This document shows, one piece after another, positions 22,529 through 33,764 of a stretch of 64,000 nucleotides of DNA. The DNA is taken from contig LSRX01000334.1 in NCBI GenBank assembly GCA_001939145.1, positions 10,736-74,735 on the forward strand, given 5' to 3'. Below the pieces are notes generated by a model. It saw nothing but the letters and a program-made list of their open reading frames with translations. It did no database searches and was not told the DNA's origin. The translations under genes and the position numbers were made by a program. The DNA is from Symbiodinium microadriaticum. Taxonomy: Eukaryota; Sar; Dinophyceae; Suessiales; Symbiodiniaceae. Each line of letters begins with the position of its first letter. Position 1 is the first letter of the stretch.

Positions 22529-23078
22529 GTCCATTTATCGTACGTCGAAGATGAAGCTTGAATTAGGCGACGGTCTGTTTTGGATAAGCTCGACAGGTCA
22601 CGATTGATTATGTCATGATGACCACCGGCGCCCGGTACGGTACGAAGATTGATTCCACAAAGGCTCCCGCTTTGGTCTTGCGCTGCAGATATGGCTCTCT
22701 AGATATTTAGGTCATGGTGCTTTCGATATCCACAGTTCTTTTTGTGGATCTTGGGGGTTAGTGGCGGTCCTCAACCAGAAAAGACTGCACCTCCGCGTTA
22801 AGGTCGGTCTAAGGAGTGTTGAATCGACCCCACGCTAGTGCCACAGGGTCCAGCCGTCACGGGCCGACGATGCCTGTCAAAATGTCCATGACATCAGCCA
22901 TGATACCCGCTTGTAGCTTAAGCTTCTATTTCGGCCACGGGTGAACTCCGGTAGTCCTGTGGCATGTTGCGGCTTCAAGACAGGAATACGTACACTGAGT
23001 CTGAAAGCTTCTTCAAACCATTGGGGGAAGGCCTTGGGGGCTTTCTGTGCCCAGGCAGCTCCACCTTAGCTCACTTCC
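22100..23078. other. Stretch without a supported gene
   Basis: TTTAGGG-like block at 22270-22345, GCT repeat at 22484-22528, then unique sequence to 23078 in which I see no clear exon. Confidence 0.5.
22484..22528. repeat. (GCT)n microsatellite
   Basis: About 15 units; poly-Ala/Cys frames here are repeat products. Confidence 0.9.
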
Positions 23079-23430
23079 GTGTCTGTCTGCCTTCGAAAGG
23101 ACCGAGATCAGCCATACAGCTTCGTGCTCGGTGACCCCTCTATCATCAGGCCCGCGTGCTTTTGGCCCCTACTTCCGGAAAGCTGTCGTTTCAGTGGTTG
23201 GGGTTCTGGAAGAGTCACGGACCTGACGCGTGATGCGATTTCCGGCAAGGCATGCAGGTTGAAAAGGGAGCGCTTTTGTTCGCCTGGGACGGTCTGCCTA
23301 CTGCTTGCTTGCTCCTCTGCATCCTGCGGCCCCCCCTGCACGCTCAAACCAGCGCGCTCAAGTTTGGACTCCGTCACAGAAGAGAGGGTGGCAGACCGCA
23401 TACCTCCCCATCCGAGAGGTTTCGTAGTAA

Positions 23431-23517
23431 TAGGCTCCATGGTAGCTCCGTTTTGTGGTTTATATTCAGGATCCTCTAAGGTAATCCCGACGAAAAGGAA
23501 CTACGATGGAGCCTATG
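23431..23517. mobile_element. Family I palindromic element
   Basis: Inverted ends GGCTCCATGGTAGCTCC and GGAACTACGATGGAGCC. Confidence 0.6.
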
Positions 23518-23524
23518 GGTAGTC

Positions 23525-23965
23525 TTAAACCCTAAACCCTAGGCCCTAAACCGTTTAAACCCTAAACCCCTAAACCCCCAAAACTCCCTAAACCCTAAAC
23601 CCCTAAACCCCCACCCCAAAACTCCCTAAACCCCGAAGCCCCCGAAACTCCTAAACCCTAAACTATGTAGCCTATATGGGTAGTCCTCATGGGAAAACCG
23701 AAAGCCCCGAAGCCCCGGCCCTGCTTTTGCCTGGCAGTGGCCTCTCGGAAGCGGTGTCCACCATGCAGCCAGGCTCGGGAGCTCTTGGGATCTGTTTTTC
23801 GGGCTATAAGTTTAAGGGGTATGGGATCTAGTACTTAAATGGGCTATAAGTCGGTTTGGGGGTTTAGGGTTTAGGGGTTTAGGGTTTTAGGTCTACTTCG
23901 GGCTATAAGTCGGTTTAGGGTTTAGGGTTCAGGGTTTAGGGTTTAAGGGTTTAAGGGGATCTAGT
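23525..23965. repeat. CCCTAAA block facing a TTTAGGG block
   Basis: CCCTAAA units at 23525-23670 and TTTAGGG units at 23840-23965, separated by about 170 bp. Confidence 0.75.
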
Positions 23966-24229
23966 ACTTAAACAGGGCTCCTTAAAGGGAACCTTCAAGG
24001 GTTCTAGAAGGATTTCCGGCTATAAGGCTGTAAGGGGTACCAGAGCTTGGAATAAGGGTTGCTTGGAAGGCTTTCCTTCTCTACTTATTAAGGCAGCAAT
24101 GTTGGAGCTGTTCCGCTGGCTGTTGCTTGCGACCGCAAGCTCACACGACACGTGGGCACCGCTGGCACTTGTACCAAGTTGCAGCTCCAACTCTCAACAG
24201 CTCCGAAGCTCCGAGTCTGCTTCAAATAA

Positions 24230-24710
24230 TCCCTAAACCCTAAACCCTAAGTTAACCCTAAACCCTAAGGTAACCCTAAACCCTAAGTTAACCCTAGCTC
24301 ACCCTCAACCTTAAGTTAACCCTAAACCCTAAGTTAACCCTAACCTAAACCCTAAGTTGAGTCCTTTCTTTAATTTAAAGAAACAGCGTCCCCTAAACCC
24401 CTAAACCCTAAACCCCTAAACCCAAAGCCCCTAAACCCCTAAACCCCTAAAGCCCTAAAACCCTAAACCCCTAAACCCCTTAATTTAAAGAAACAGCCCC
24501 CAATTCCCCCCCCCTCTTTTCCCGAGGGCCATGGCCTCTGCTCCAGGCGGCATCCGTCGGGTCATCATCCCTCAAAGCCTTGGGCCGCCTGGCGCATCCC
24601 TGAAGCGCCTTTTGGGGCTTAGGGATTAAGGGCTTAGGGGTTTAGGGGCTTTGGGGGTTTACGGTTTTAGGGGTTTAGGGATTTAGGGTTTAGGGGTTTA
24701 GGGTTTGGGA
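24230..24710. repeat. CCCTAAA block followed by TTTAGGG block
   Basis: 24230-24490 contains a higher-order unit CCCTAAACCCTAAGTTAA repeated about six times and TTTAATTTAAAGAAACAGC twice; 24612-24710 is TTTAGGG-type. Confidence 0.75.
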
Positions 24711-25697
24711 TGACGAAACTATGCGGGTTCCAGTGAAAAGGTAGGCCCTGGTTGCTCCTTCCCGGGCATCAAACCTTAGCGGCCTTAGCGTGGCTGTTAT
24801 GCTTTCGGGCTTTGGTATATCATGGCCCGCGTTTTTTCGTGTGAAGAGATGGGATCGAGACGTGCAAAGCAGCCGTTGCAGAGCCTCGGTTTCGTTTCGC
24901 ACAGAGATTTGAGAGTCCCAGGATCTAGGCCGACGGAATGGCTACCTTGTGGCCCTAAAGATGGGCTCCGAATTAAGGCCCGTCCTTTCAGGGAGACTCT
25001 GTGACCCGAGGGATCGCTTGTGGCTCCACTCCAACATCCCTAAATAGAGTTTTGTCTTCAGGGTGTTGTCAGGAAAGGGCTCCGCAGGATCACAGGGCTT
25101 TAGGTACCCTTCATGCCGAAATAGTTCGAACATTGGCAAAGCCCTCGATTCGAAAAGCTGCCAAGGTTTACGGACGAGTCAAAGTATCTCCGGGCTTGCT
25201 TGATCTGCCCGGCACGATGGATGATTATGTCACACATGTCCGCACAGACGACCGCGCGTTTGCTCGAGTGGGCTTTATGCTGTCTAAAGCACACTTGTCT
25301 TAAGAATCGTAGTCGTCCACGTCCCAGACAAAAGGTAGACATTCCATCGCGGTGACTTTTCGGAGCAGCCACACTTCTCCGACACTTTTAGCCAGGCAAC
25401 CTATCCCTCCCAACTTCGCCGAGTTCCAGCGCCCCGCAGCTGCACTCCGAAGTTTCAGGGAGGGCCAGGCGAAGGCACTGTCACCCAAAGCGCATAGGCG
25501 GGAGAGAACAGGGCTCCTGAAATCCAGAGATATACAAAGTTCATATCACCTGATATATTCTACGATGCATTATAAATTATAACCTATACATACTATAAAC
25601 TACATAGTAATATGGAGAGGTCTGAAGCGGTCGCAGAGGCATCTTGCAGTCCAAGATCCACATCGCGATCAAGATCACCTGCGAGTTGCAGTAGACA

Positions 25698-26186
25698 TCA
25701 CCGTTGCTTTTTATACACAAAGTCTAGAAAGGCCTTGGAAAAGAACGCAAAGCCCCCCTCTCCAAACGAAACAGACCCTAAGAGATGTCGTCCGAGCAAG
25801 GCTGCCGCGTCTTCCTTCAAACAGAGATCATGGACCTTAGATAATGGCTCGATTTCTATCCTACTTATGGCGGCCCCTACTCCTTCACGTAGGGCGGTTG
25901 GTGCCCAGGTTTTCGCAACATCTACTTGAACCCAAATCGGGTGCACCTGGCCTGGCAAAAACCAGGGCAAGCGTTGCGGGGCTTCTGAGATCTCACCTCG
26001 TTCCAGTTGTTGTGAGTCTCGAGGGGGCCGAGGTGAGCATGTTGAGTCTGCCGTAGCTGTGTCAGCAGTTGGGTACAGTTTACATCTGGGATCAGAGTGG
26101 AACGAGCAAAAATGCCAGATGATCAGTGCATCTAGGCATCTTGCGAACACATGCTCCTTCTCGAAGCCGTGGTTCGCATCATTCAA
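25698..26186 (-). CDS. Hypothetical ORF of 162 codons, minus strand
   Basis: One uninterrupted minus-strand frame from ATG 26186 to the stop at 25698. Its C-terminal half reads like a folded protein (VHDLCLKEDAAALLGRHLLG, FFSKAFLDFVYKKQR). A plus-strand frame of 105 codons overlaps its 3' half. No domain recognised. It could be a single-exon gene or a run of chance codons across exon and intron. Confidence 0.3.
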   Translation of the reverse strand: MNDANHGFEKEHVFARCLDALIIWHFCSFHSDPRCKLYPTADTATADSTCSPRPPRDSQQLERGEISEAPQRLPWFLPGQVHPIWVQVDVAKTWAPTALREGVGAAISRIEIEPLSKVHDLCLKEDAAALLGRHLLGSVSFGEGGFAFFSKAFLDFVYKKQR

Positions 26187-26267
26187 GGGGCCGGTGGGAC
26201 GCAGCTTGCTGTTTCCCTTGCTTGACGTGGTATCGATGTTAGGACCCGGAAACGGGAAGCTGTATCA

Positions 26268-26420
26268 TATAACATAAAATAACATAACATACTATAATAT
26301 GATATGATATAGTATGAAATGATAAAATATAATATGATATAATACAATATAATTCGATATAGCAGAGCATGATATACTATGATATAATATAACATGATAT
26401 AACATCATATGATATAATAT
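26268..26420. repeat. AT-rich quasi-repeat
   Basis: Irregular ATAATATGATATAATA-like units with no G/C island. Confidence 0.8.
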
Positions 26421-26509
26421 ATGTAGGCACTGCCCAGCCCCATGGCCAGGTCTACCAGCCAGATCTCGTCCTGGACGTGAAGCTCTTCACCTTCGGAGAG
26501 AAATGAGGC

Positions 26510-26665
26510 AACCTGGGTTTAGGGTTTAGGGTTTACATAAGGGTTTAAGGGTTTAGGGTTTAAGGGTTTAGGGGTTAGGGTTTAAGGGTTTAGGGGTTAG
26601 GGTCTAGGTGTAGGGCTTAAGGGTTTAAGGGTTTAAGGGTTTAGGGTTTAAGGGTTTAGGGCTGA
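26510..26665 (+). repeat. TTTAGGG-type block
   Basis: Alternates TTTAGGG and TTTAAGGG units. Confidence 0.8.
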
Positions 26666-27084
26666 TGTATCCGGTATCCCGTGGAATGACTTCAATTTTT
26701 TAAGATTCATGGTGAGAGAAGGTCGGGGAACTCAGAGAACCGGAAGGCCAAAGCTGTCGTTGTTTGCACTTCGGTGCGAAGGTGTGGTTTGGCCCCGGGG
26801 AGGGCATTTGCACGTAGCACATTTCGGCAGCCTCGCAAAGTCACAGAGGCTGGTTGGCCGAATGCCTGACTCTCCTGGATCCAACAATGTGGGAGAGAAC
26901 ATCGTGGAAAGGGACAGAGGTACCATCGACGGATTGCATTCCAAAGCACTGGAGGTATGTGAACGAACCAGAGTGATTCAACCCTGTGGGGACGGGAAGC
27001 AGCAGCATGATGTGATTTAAATCTTGTAGCCAGCACATGTCAGGCAGGAAGGCAGGACATCTTCAAGAATCAGAATGAATGCCC

Positions 27085-27190
27085 TGAAGCCTATACCCTA
27101 AACCCTACACCCCTAAACCCCTAAACCCTAAATCCTACACCCTAAACCCCTAAACCCCTAAACCCTAAACCCTAAACCCCTAAACCCTAG
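27085..27190 (-). repeat. CCCTAAA-type block
   Basis: About 15 units; seven- and eight-base forms. Confidence 0.8.
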
Positions 27191-27268
27191 TTTCCTCAAG
27201 CCTCTGACTTCTTAATTCTCAACCCCAAAGCGCTCCCGAGTCGAAGTGCCCGTTGCAACCCGCTGTTC

Positions 27269-27458
27269 CCAGAGACTCCAACCATCCCTTAAAACAAGGA
27301 ATATGCCTTAAATCGTTTTAGGGTTCCTACTATAATTTAAGGTATCTATTCCTGAATTCAGGGATATTGGAGGAATAATATGCCCTAAACCAACATAAGG
27401 ATTCCACGATCATTTAAGGTATATCCCTCAATTCATCAAGGGATTTTGGAGTCTCTGG
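27269..27458. mobile_element. Family D element with internal duplication
   Basis: Ends as in other family D copies (CCAGAGACTCCAA to TTGGAGTCTCTGG) but about 190 bp long because the middle part (TTAAGGTAT with CAGGGATATTGGAG) is repeated. Confidence 0.65.
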
Positions 27459-27569
27459 GTTGATGATGTTCCGATGCTCCGAAAGCCAGGTCTTCCCGAT
27501 GGCCTTCGCTGTGCGAAGGCAGGATGGACTCGGCAGGCTACATTGCGGCGAAAAGAGTCCGGAGAGGTC

Positions 27570-27715
27570 TAACATTAAGGGTTTGGGGTTCAGGGGTTAG
27601 GGTTTAAGGGTTTTGTAACCATGAGGGCCAATTAAGGGTGTAGGGTTTAGGGTTTTGTAACTATAAGGGCCAACTAAGGGTTTAGGAATCAGGGGTTTAG
27701 GGTTTCAGGGTTTTG
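27570..27715 (+). repeat. TTTAGGG-type block with a longer unit
   Basis: GGGTTTTGTAACTATAAGGGCCAA is present in two to three copies within the TTTAGGG array. Confidence 0.6.
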
Positions 27716-27934
27716 TAGCTCTTAGCTACCTAAAGTGTGCAACGCACGTTAGATTAGATGTTACACATTTATTCTCCTCTCCAAGAGGACTTGCCGTGCC
27801 TTGTCCCAGAGACGAGCTCGAGATTCGAGATCTGGGACTTTGAGTTAGGAGAGTCCCAAATAAGATGCTATGTAGGGGTTCTTTTTAAGGTGTCAAAAGG
27901 GGATCTATGAGGGTATTATCATACAGACGCCTAA

Positions 27935-28018
27935 ATAATGACCAATACTATGTTGTGGGTTCCTGACGGATAACCGTAGAATATGTCCCCAAAGCCCTAT
28001 TGGACATACTAAGGCCCC
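27935..28018. mobile_element. Family E element, diverged
   Basis: Retains GTGGGTTCC, CCCCAAAGCCCTATT and the right end AAGGCCCCCA. Confidence 0.4.
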
Positions 28019-28099
28019 CAGATTAGGCCACCCAACGTCGGCTTTGGAAGTGCGAGCCCGCTTGCACGTACGAGTCGGCACTTTGCGGGTCCAGGTGCT

Positions 28100-28215
28100 G
28101 AATAATAATCATAATAATGATAACAATAATAAGAATAAGAACAATACTAATAATAGCAATAACAATAATAATAATAGGAATAATAAGAAGAATAAGAACA
28201 AGAAGAGCAACAACC
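28100..28215. repeat. (AAT)n/(AAG)n-rich microsatellite
   Basis: AATAATAAT units with AAC and AAG variants; a similar shorter tract is at 30645-30690. Confidence 0.85.
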
Positions 28216-28390
28216 AAATATTAATCATAATTATCGCAGTTCTGCAAGTGCCAGTTGTCTTCGCCGAGAATTTGAGGATTCAAGCGCTTCTGTAGTTCGT
28301 ATCAGCGTGCATCTGATGGGTGGCTCCTGGTCCACATACACGGCCCCGGCTGAGATCGAAACGCAATGGCACCAGGGCAGCAGAAGGGGG

Positions 28391-28480
28391 TAGTTCTCTA
28401 CAGTAGGGTGAAATTTTGGGGGTCTTCTTTTAATAAGGGTGCCGGGACCTAAGATAAGGGACCCGAACTTAGAAAGCCAT
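28391..28480. mobile_element. Family J element
   Basis: GGGTAGTTCTCTACAGTAGG to AAGGGACCCGAACTTAG. Confidence 0.45.
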
Positions 28481-28803
28481 CCAGAAGGAAGTAGTGTCTC
28501 TCAAGTGCTTTTGTGGCCTTGAACCTCAAAGCTTCGTTGCCGGGGGCAGCGACCCTCAGCAAAGGCCAAAAATTGGTCACGGTCTGTGTCAAGAAGAATA
28601 ACTCATGCTTGGGTATGGCCCCTGGGGTCTGGGCCAGAATCTCATGAAGCTCTCATCACTTGGTCTTGCTGGGTCGGAAGGTGCATGTACTTTGGATACA
28701 AACTAATCAGGAATATGCAAAAGCATCTGCGTGCATTCACTGTGCGTACGTACGTGCAATCACAACGCACCTCGTACGTGTATACGTCCACATGTGTGCT
28801 CAG

Positions 28804-31800
28804 CTGACGCTCCCTGTGCCAGCGAGGTTCCACGACTTTGAGAAGGATCTCCCATCCCTGGAAGGCAAGATCGTCTGTGTGACGGGCTGCACCACTGGAA
28901 CTGGCTTCATTGCTGCCAGGACAGGGGCCGGCATGAGTCTCCCACGTGCTAGGTCTAGGTACTTCTGCCGTGATTTTCAATGTGTCGCGGCGTTGTATCT
29001 GATATATCTCCGGGAGCCCTACGTGTAAGCGCGCCATCGTGCAGCACGGAGCTTTTCGCAGGACAGCTGCCAAGAAAGGAGCCCATGTGGTCATGCTGAA
29101 TCGCCAGAGCACCCTTGCTGCAAAGCAACATCAGCATGGCAAAAGGAGTCGTGCCTGTGTTTTCTGGAGAAGTATTGGATTCAGTGCTACACAGTTGCAC
29201 TGGAGCACTGACTCCTGCCTTGGCATGTACAACTCTCAAACCAGATCAGTGGCGCCACGTGGGGATACAAGCATTATGTTCGCCTCTCTTCAGTCATGTC
29301 GTCACCATTGTGCATCCTTTTTTTCGGAAATCCCAGATGATCCTACACCTGAAGCATCGGCCGTCGGGGATGTTCCTCAGATACCTTGCACTCTCAAACA
29401 TTTGACACTCTTTGTGTAGATAGCTCGACCGATACCTTCAGCCTGGCAGGGCAAGGGAGTGGACTCATCTTCGCTGAGTAGATAGCAGTTGAAGCGATTG
29501 TCCTTTCGTAGTAAGACGAACCCATGACGGAACCTTAAGGGTGAACCCTATCCTCGCCACAGCTATGAAGGCCCCCTGTATGAGTCGGATTCGTGCGAGG
29601 GGCTTCGTCGCACAGCCAAGGCGCACGAGCTGAGGCAGCCGAGAAGTCTCTGTTGGAAGTCGCACCAGGCATCTGCTGTTTCCGTCTTGAAGACTTAACG
29701 TAGGTATAGGATTTAAGCTTTAGGACTTATTTAGGGTTTCGGGTTTAGGGTTCAGGCTTTTGGGTTCAGGGTTTTGGGTATCTTAACCTACCACACGCAG
29801 AGCACTTTTTTCTGCGGAGAGTTGAAAACAACCTCTGTAAAAAAACTATTCTAGAGGCCCTCCAAAAGCACAACCTGTGCTAGAAGAAACACGCGATTTG
29901 TGTTGACCCGGATTGATGGTTTGTAGCGGAGTCAGGATACGAAATGCAACAGCTCTTGAAAGAGTTAGGCACCAGATCCGTAAGCCGAAGCCTGGCACAG
30001 ACTGTTCATGAAAGACAGATCCCTTTCATACCGATATTCACAATAGCCGCTGTTTACGAGAAGGAACTTGTAGCCTTCCCCTGAACCCTAGACGTTTAAC
30101 CCCTCTACCCCAAACCCCTTGACCTTAAGCTACCCCAAACCCCAAACCCTAAACCCTATAACCCTAAACCCTACTACCCCAAACCCTAAAGGCCGTAAAG
30201 GTTGCCCGAAGCTCTGGGCTCCGCTCCAGGCAGCAACGTCACTACCGTGGCCTGCGACCTTCAAAGCTTCGACAGCCTCTTGGCAAGATCGGGGCCCCTC
30301 TTTTGGTGTACTGCTGGGCTCTAGGGGGTTTAGGGTTTAGGGTTTAGGGCTGCAGGTTTAGGGTTTAGGGTTTAGGCCTAGGGTTCAGGGTTGAGGGTGT
30401 AAGGCTCTTCGAGCATTGCTCTCTCTGCTTCTGCATCCACCCAACACTTAAAAAATCAGGGTTTTGGGCGTCTTTAGGGTTTGGCATTGCTGCGTTTCTC
30501 TGCCCGTTCACCCACGAGCGCCCATGAAGCCTTCACCGAGCCCCGTGCAGACCCTTTGAGCCTTGATCTGGCATCGCATACGAAGTCGAAAGAGATTTCC
30601 AGAGCAACGTAAAACCCCTGATAATACGAAAAGTCATAGTAGTTTTAATAACAATAACAATAATAATAATAATACTAATAGTAATAGGAAGGGAAGAATA
30701 ATACTAACAATAATTACTTCTACTGTTGAGCAAAAACCGAGGTGTGAAAGAGGCAGCTTCCAAGCTCAAGTCGATGCCTCCCGGCGAGTTTAACAGGAGC
30801 GAGTCCTTCAGAGGGCTAGTTTGCCTTTGGTGGCCTCAGCCCAGCTAGGAGCCAGAGCCCAACATCGAGGCCAAATGTGCAACAGGCTACCCTAAACCCT
30901 AAACCCTAAATCCTAAACCCTAAACCGTAGCAGTTCGAGCAGGAATTCCCTCACACCGTAAGGCCCCCGGAAGCATCGTAGCCTTGGCAGGGCCCTTGCG
31001 TAGGACTACGGCTCAGGCGATTATTTAGCCTATTCTGCCTAAACCCTAAACCCTACTAAACCCTAAACCCTAAATCCTAAACCCTAAACCCTAAACCCTA
31101 CTAAACCCTAAACCCTAAACCCTACTAAACCCTAAACCCTAAACCGCCTTAGGGCCCAGAGCCGTGTCGGATTCTGCGGACTGGGGGCCTAGGGCTGCCC
31201 GCAGCTTTGGGAGAGCAAGTCCACAAGTCGCTGCCTGCACCTTCGAAGGGTTGAAGGGCCATACCTATAGTCTCCATTGTAGTTCCTTTTTTGGGGCTAC
31301 CTTTTAGGATCCTTTATATAGAATTGGTTAAACCAAAAAAGGAACTACAATGGAGACTATAGGTATGTTTCAGCCAAACGTTGCTGTTGCCAGGCACATG
31401 CAGGCCTCCCACAGCCCTGCAACCGAACGCATAAGTTTATACATCTGTTTGAAGTCTCTACTTCGTGCACGTCGAGACAGACTGGTTCGAGTAGCAAGCA
31501 TCAGAAATCGCTCGAAAAGTCCAGGTTTGCCGACAAAGGCCACGAAGCTGCAACAGAACTTGATCAGAGTTTCCGCAGGCAGGTGTGGATCAGGAAGTTC
31601 AGGGCATGCGTTCAGCTTGCCTGTTCAGACGTTCGACCGTTCTCCGAAAAGCTGCTGGCCAAGCCTGACAAATTTAGAGGCAAAACATGCTCTTTTGTAG
31701 CCGGCGCTCTTCAACTCTCAAAGGGAGATCTTGCCCCTGACTTCGAGAAACACAGAGACAACACTAAACGGTACCCAAACGCAGTCCCAACCGCATCCTG

Positions 31801-33596
31801 TGGGGTTCAGGTTTAGGGTTTAGGATTTAGGATTTAGGGTTTAGGGTTTAGGGTTTAGGATTTAGGATTTAGGGTTCAGGGTTTAGGGGTTCACTCTCAG
31901 GCATTGACGTTCTTTGCAACAATGCCGGCGTCATGGCCTTGCCAGACGAGGCGCCCGCGTAAGAACGCCATCCCGACGGTTCCCAGAGACTCCAAGATCC
32001 CCGTTTATAATTAAGGAATATACCGTTTTAAGTCCTGTTAGTAGGGATCCTACTACACTTTAGGGTATATTCCTCAATTAAGGAATATACCTAAAATCAT
32101 ATTAGGGATCCTACTATAATTTAAGGTATATTCCTTAATTAAGGGATATTGGAGTCTCTGGGTCCCGCAAACTTGGCACAAGGCCCCTTTTTTTCGACGG
32201 GACAGTTGCAGATATCTGCATTCCTCCAACCCTAAAGGCAGTCGAAAGCACCACAATGAGAAGTGCAAGGAAGCCCGTCTAGGGGTGTCCAATGCCCCGC
32301 ATTGTCCGACACTTCACATGGGTACCGGTACCCTCGCACAGGCCTTGCTACTTTGTCGTTCAATGCTGTACTCACCTTTTTCTGCGAGAAAAGTCCCTCT
32401 GAATTGTAGCTCCTGCCCCAAACACAGTGCTGCTTCTCACATGATACTTGCGGACAGCAACGGCCGTGCAGCTTATTCTAAGCTCTCTGTGATTCCTTGA
32501 AGAGGCCACGAAGGACGGCTACGACGTGCAGATGCAGAGTCTTGCGCAAAAAAACACATCAGTGGTGACGTACTGTGGGATTGAGGCGCTCTGTGGTGGT
32601 TATGCCTTGCGGCTTCCGGTAATGACATCGTAGACAAGCATGGACCAGCATTGGCTAGCGATGAAGCCGAGTGTGAACTGGCCAGTGGAAAATCACTAGA
32701 GTACTGGACAGCATCCCGAAACCGTAGAAAACCCGTGAATCCTCCTGAATCGAAGAAGCCCTGCACCCTCAAAAGCCTGAGAGCCCTCAACCTTACACAG
32801 CCTGAGCCCTCGAGACCTTAGACCCTAAAACTGCAACTCTCGACACCCTGCTTCCTAAGTCCTTCGACCTTGAAAGTCCCGAACACTAACTAACACCCTA
32901 ATTAACCGTAGTTAACCTTGAACGCTATAAAGCACGTAGTTCCGAAACCCCAAACAAACCGTGGAATCCGGAAACCTCTCCAAGTACGTTCCCCAAAATC
33001 TCTCGAAGCCCTAAGGCTTGAATTCTGATCGTGCTTCAGTCGCGCGGGCGCGTAGCGCAGTGCTCGAATCGGCGCTTGAAGGTACAATGGTTTCCTAGAG
33101 GATAACTGAGGAGTTACGTAGACGTGATTCTTAATCGCTGGTGATTCTATAATGTAAAAAACAGCTAGAATTGTAATTGTTGCTAGGGTCCCAGGCTCAG
33201 CGTAGAAAAGCGGAGGCCCACCCTAGATGTCGAAGTGATAGAGACATCGTCGCCGCAGCACCTGAGGACCAATCATTTGTCGCACTTCCTCCTGACCAAG
33301 GAGCTCTATCCACTTCTCGAGAGACTTCCAAAGCATACTGGCATGTCACAGGTCTTGCTGCATTCTGACAACTCCCTGTGGCACAGGTAAGCTATCACAC
33401 ACGTGCACTTCTCCAGTCGCCTACGCTTCGACCTGCTCCATAGTGTCTCATAGGATAGTACGTGAGATGATATTATATTGTAATCTGTTGTATACATATA
33501 TATATATACATACCAACTATATACATTTATGTCTCTATATTTATATATATTTTGGTAATATATATATATATATATATCTATCTATCTATCTATCTA

Positions 33597-33648
<52 letters not shown>

Positions 33649-33712
33649 TCTATCTNGATATATATATGATATATATGATATATATATATATATCTATCTA
33701 TCTATCTATCTA

Positions 33713-33764
<52 letters not shown>

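Noticed and set aside
23079-23522. 147-codon plus-strand ORF
   Set aside because: The 110-codon minus-strand frame over the same bases is equally plausible and its end runs into a family I element; no decision possible.
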